Assembly: GCA_963662155.1 (NCBI GenBank)
Contig: OY759270.1
Location: forward strand, 55,358,874-55,422,873
Reading direction: 5' to 3'
Origin: Lamellibrachia columna
Lineage: Eukaryota; Annelida; Polychaeta; Sabellida; Siboglinidae
Length of the DNA: 64,000 nt
Made by a program: the position numbers and the translations under genes
Part shown: piece by piece, positions 49,101-55,100 of the stretch
How the letters are laid out: every line of letters starts with the position of its first letter
Numbering within the stretch: position 1 is the first letter of the stretch
The notes under the pieces: generated by a model
Told to the model about the DNA's origin: nothing
Seen by the model: only the letters and a program-made list of their open reading frames with translations
Databases searched by the model: none

Positions 49101-52100
49101 TTGTGATGTCACTTGGGACAGGTAGAACATATGTCATTGTGGATTGTGATGTCACTTGGGACAGGTAGAACATGTCATTGTGGATTGTGATGTCACTTGG
49201 GACAGGTAGAACATATTGTGGATTGTGATGTCACTTGGGACAGGTACACATGCTGATGTCTGAGAAAGGTGTCATTCACAAATTAGTCGACTTCCTGCGA
49301 GTGAATGACTGTGATGAAGATCTACAGACCATGGGTAAGTACCAGTCCTTACAGACCATGGGTGAGTACCAGTCCTTACAGACCATGGGTGAGTACCAGT
49401 CCTTACAGACCATGGGTGAGTACCAGTCCTTACAGACCATGGGTGAGTACCAGTCCTTACAGACCATGGGTGAGTACCAGTCCTTACAGACCATGGGTCA
49501 GTACCAGTCCTTACAGACCATGGGTGAGTACCAGTCCTTACAGACGTCACTATGTCTTCATACAACTATGGATGCAGAATCTCAAAGTCTTGAAAGACCA
49601 TAAAAATGAGATTCGAATAACCAGAGATGGGCCGTAACCCTAAACCTAAGAGATGGGCTGTATCCCTAAACCTAAGAGATGGGCCGTAACCCTAAACCTA
49701 AGAGATGGGCTGTATCCCTAAACCTAAGAGATGGGCTATAACCATAAACCTAAGAGATGGGCTGTATCCCTAAACCTAAGAGATGGGCCGTAACCCTAAA
49801 CCTAAGAGATGGGCTGTATCCCTAAACCTAAGAGATGGGCTGTAACCCTAAACCTAAGAGATGGGCTGTATCCCTAAACCTAAGAGATGGGCTATAACCC
49901 TAAACCTAAGAGATGGGCTGTAACCCTAAACCTAAGAGATGGGCTGTATCCCTAAACCTAAGAGATGGGCTGTATCCCTAAACCTAAGAGATGGGCTGTA
50001 TCCCTAAACCTAAGAGATGGACTGTATCCCTAAACCTAAGAGATGGGCTGTAACCCTAAACCTAAGAGATGGGCTGTATCCCTAAACCTAAGAGATGGGC
50101 TGTAACCCTAAACCTAAGAGATGGGCTGTATCCCTAAACCTAAGAGATGGGCTGTATCCCTAAACCTAAGAGATGGGCTGTATCCCTAAACCTAAGAGAT
50201 GGGCTGTATCCCTAAATCTAAGAGATGGGCCGTAACCCTAAACCTAAGAGATGGGCTGTATCCCTAAACCTAAGAGATGGGCTGTATCCCTAAACCTAAG
50301 AGATGGGCTGTATCCCTAAACCTAAGAGATGGGCTGTATCCCTAAACCTAAGAGATGGGCCGTAACCATAAACCTAAGAGATGGGCTGTATCCCTAAACC
50401 TAAGAGATGGGCCGTAACCCTAAACCTAAGAGATGGGCTGTATCCCTAAACCTAAATACACAACTTGCCATACAAATGTACATTTGTGTGAGAGTATTTG
50501 TGTGAGACTATCAACTGTTGTTGTTACCATACACACTGTGACTAGCAACTGTTGTTACTTACACATTGTGACTAGCAACTGTTGTTGCTGCTGTACACAT
50601 TGTGACTAACACTGTTGTTGTTACTGTCCACACTGTGACTAGCAACTGTTGTTGTTAATGGCCACACTGTGACTAGCAACTGTTGTTGTTACTGTCCACA
50701 TTGTGACTAACAACTGTTGTTGTTACTGTACACATTGTGACTAACAACTGTTGTTGTTACTGTACACATTGTGACTAACAACTGTTGTTGTTACTGTACA
50801 CACTGAGACTAGCAACTGTTGTTGTTACTGTACACACTGAGACTAGCAACTGTTGTTGTTACTGTACACATTGTGACTAGCAACTGTTGTTGTTACTGTA
50901 CACACTGTGACCAGCAACTGTTGTTGTTACTGTACACACTGAGACTAGCAACTGTTGTTGTTACTGTACACACTGTGACTATCAACTGTTGCTGCTGTAC
51001 ACATTGTGACTAGCAACTGTTGTTGTTACTGTACACACTGTGACTAGCAACTGTTGTTGTTACTATCCACACTGTGACTAGCAACTGTTGTTGCTGTACA
51101 CATTGTGACTAGCAGCTGTTGTTGTTACTGTACACACTGAGACTAGCAACTGTTGTTGTTACTGTACACACTGAGACTAGCAACTGTTGTTGTTCCTGTA
51201 CACACTGAGACTAGCAAATGTTGTTGTTACTGTACACATTGTGACTAGCAACTGTTGTTGTTACTGTACACACTGTGACTAGCAACTGTTGTTGTTACTG
51301 TACACACTGAGACTAGCAACTGTTGTTGTTACTGTACACACTGAGACTAGCAACTGTTGTTGTTACTGTACACACTGTGACTATCAACTGTTGCTGCTGT
51401 ACACATTGTGACTAGCAACTGTTGTTGTTACTGTACACACTGAGACTAGCAACTGTTGTTGTTACTGTACACACTGTGACTAGCAACTGTTGTTGCTGTA
51501 CACATTGTGACTAGCAGCTGTTGTTGTTACTGTACACACTGTGACTATCAACTGTTGTTGTTACTGTACACACTGAGACTATCAACTGTTGTTGTTACTG
51601 TACACACTGAGACTAGCAACTGTTGTTGTTCCTGTACACACTGAGACTAGCAAATGTTGTTACTGTACACATTGTGACTAGCAACTGTTGTTGTTACTGT
51701 ACACACTGTGACTAGCAACTGTTGTTGTTACTGTACACACTGTGACTAGCAACTGTTGTTGTTACTGTACACACTGAGACTAGCAACTGTTGTTGTTACT
51801 GTACACACTGAGACTAGCAACTGTTGTTGTTACTGTACACACTGAGACTAGCAACTGTTGTTGTTACTGTACACATTGTGACTAGCAACTGTTGTTGTTA
51901 CTGTACACACTGTGACTAGCAACTGTTGTTGTTGCTGTACACACTGAGACTAGCAACTGTTGTTGTTACTGTACACACTGTGACTATCAACTGTTGTTGT
52001 TGCTGTACACATTGTGACTATCAACTGTTGTTGTTGCTGTACACATTGTGACTATCAACTGTTGTTGTTGCTGTACACATTGTGACTATCAACTGTTATT

Positions 52101-55100
52101 GTTGCTGTACACATTGTGACTATCAACTGTTGTTGTTGCTGTACACATTGTGACTATCAACTGTTGTTGTTGCTGTACACACTGTGACTATCAACTGTTG
52201 CTGCTGTACACATTGTGACTAGCAACTGTTGTTGTTACTGTACACACTGTGACTAGCAACTGTTGTTGTTACTATCCACACTGTGACTAGCAACTGTTGT
52301 TGCTGTACACATTGTGACTAGCAGCTGTTGTTGTTACTGTACACACTGAGACTAGCAACTGTTGTTGTTACTTTCCACACTGTGACTAGCAACTGTTGTT
52401 GTTACTGTACACACTGAGACTAGCAACTGCTGTTGTTACTGTACACACTGAGACTAGCAACTGTTGTTGCTGTACACATTGTGACTATCAACTGTTGTTG
52501 TTGCTGTACACATTGTGACTATCAACTGTTGTTGTTGCTGTACACATTGTGACTATCAACTGTTGTTGTTGCTGTACACACTGTGACTATCAACTGTTGT
52601 TGTTGCTGTACACATTGTGACTATCAACTGTTGTTGTTGCTGTACACATTGTGACTATCAACTGTTGTTGTTGCTGTACACATTGTGACTATCAACTGTT
52701 GTTGTTGCTGTACACCTCTCATTCTGTCTTCCGTCAGGTCTTGTGCTGCTTCAAGAGTTATTCCGGCATGAGCGTCGCCTCAACCAGTTGTTTTGTAAAC
52801 TTGGAGGAGCCCCTCTACTTGAGTCTATGTTGAGTCAAGGAAACATGAGACTCAGGCCGGTGGTCGTACAGACACTGAGCATGTTGTCTGGAGGTAGGTC
52901 TCAGGGCAAGATAATTCTTGGCTTCAGAGGACAGTACATCAGGCCGGTGGTCGTACAGACACTGAGCATGCTGTCTGGAGGTAGGTCTCATGGCAAGATA
53001 ATTCTTGGCTTCAGAGGACAGTACATCAGGCCGGTGGTCGTACAGACACTGAGCATGCTGTCTGGAGGTAGGTCTCAGGGCAAGATAATTCTTGGCTTCA
53101 GAGGACAGTACATCAGGCCGGTGGTCGTACAGACACTGAGCATGCTATCTGGAGGTAGGTCTCAGGGCAAGATAATTCTTGGCTTCAGAGGACAGTACAT
53201 CAGGCCGGTGGTCGTACAGACACTGAGCATGCTATCTGGAGGTAGGTCTCATGGCTAGATAATTCTTGGCTTCAGAGGACAGTACATCAGGCCGGTGGTC
53301 GTACAGACACTGAGCATGCTGTCTGGAGGTAGGTCTCAGGGCAAGATAATTATTGGCTTCAGAGGACAGTACATCAGGCCGGTGGTCGTACAGACACTGA
53401 GCATGCTGTCTGGAGGTAGGTCTCATGGCAAGATAATTCTTGGCTTCAGAGGACAGTACATCAGGCCGGTGGTCGTACAGACACTGAGCATGCTGTCTGG
53501 AGGTAGGTCTCATGGCAAGATAATTCTTGGCTTCAGAGGACAGTACATCAGGCCGGTAGTCGTACAGACACTGAGCATGCTGTCTGGAGGTAGGTCTCAT
53601 GGCAAGATAATTCTTGGCTTCAGAGGACAGTACATCAGGCCGGTGGTCGTACAGACACTGAGCATGCTGTCTGGAGGTAGGTCTCATGGCAAGATAATTC
53701 TTGGCTTCAGAGGACAGTACATCAGGCCGGTGGTCGTACAGACACTGAGCATGCTGTCTGGAGGTAGGTCTCAGGGCAAGATAATTCTTGGCTTCAGAGG
53801 ACAGTACATCAGGCCGGTGGTCGTACAGACACTGAGCATGCTGTCTGGAGGTAGGTCTCAGGGCAAGATAATTCTTGGCTTCAGAGGACAGTACATCAGG
53901 CCGGTGGTCGTACAGACACTGAGCATGCTGTCTGGAGGTAGGTCTCATGGCAAGATAATTCTTGGCTTCAGAGGACAGTACATCAGGCCGGTGGTCGTAC
54001 AGACACTGAGCATGCTGTCTGGAGGTAGGTCTCATGGCAAGATAATTCTTGGCTTCAGAGGACAGTACATCAGGCCGGTGATCGTACAGACACTGAGCAT
54101 GCTGTCTGGAGGTAGGTCTCAGGGCAAGATAATTCTTGGCTTCAGAGGACAGTACATCAGGTCGGTGGTCGTACAGACACTGAGCATGTTGTCTGGAGGT
54201 AGGTCTCATGGCAAGATAATTCTTGGCTTCAGAGGACAGTACATCAGGCCGGTGGTCGTACAGACACTGAGCATGCTGTCTGGAGGTAGGTCTCAGGGCA
54301 AGATAATTCTTGGCTTCAGAGGACAGTACATCAGGCCGGTGGTCGTACAGACACTGAGCATGCTGTCTGGAGGTAGGTCTCAGGGCAAGATAATTCTTGG
54401 CTTCAGAGGACAGTACATCAGGCCGGTGGTCGTACAGACACTGAGCATGCTGTCTGGAGGTAGGTCTCATGGCAAGATAATTCTTGGCTTCAGAGGACAG
54501 TACATCAGGCCGGTGGTCGTACAGACACTGAGCATGCTATCTGGAAGTAGGTCTCAGGGCAAGATAATTCTTGGCTTCAGAGGACAGTATATCAGGCTGG
54601 AGGTCGTACAGACACTGAGCATGCTATCTGGAGGTAGGTCTCAGGGCAATATAATTTTTGGCTTCAGAGGACAGTACATCAGGCCGGTGGTCGTACAGAC
54701 ACTGAGCATGCTATCTGGAGGTAGGTCTCAGGGCAATATAATTCTTGGCTTCAGAGGACAGTACATCAGGCCGGTGGTCGTACAGACACTGAGCATGCTA
54801 TCTGGAGGTAGGTCTCAGGGCAAGATAATTCTTGGCTTCAGAGGACAGTACATCAGGCCGGTGGTCGTACAGACACTGAGCATGCTATCTGGAGGTAGGT
54901 CTCAGGGCAAGATAATTCTTGGCTTCAGAGGACAGTACATCAGGCCGGTGGTCGTACAGACACTGAGCATGCTATCTGGAGGTAGGTCTCAGGGCAAGAT
55001 AATTCTTGGCTTCAGAGGACAGTACATCAGGCCGGTGGTCGTACAGACACTGAGCATGCTATCTGGAGGTAGGTCTCAGGGCAATATAATTCTTGGCTTC

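Noticed and set aside
49610..50455. Interstitial telomere (CCCTAAACC)
   Set aside because: The 26-bp unit contains only a short telomere-like segment; no tandem CCCTAA run exists.
53232..54470. 412-codon minus-strand frame of 29-residue repeats
   Set aside because: Reverse of the 87-bp array; the plus strand explains the unit through exon 16.
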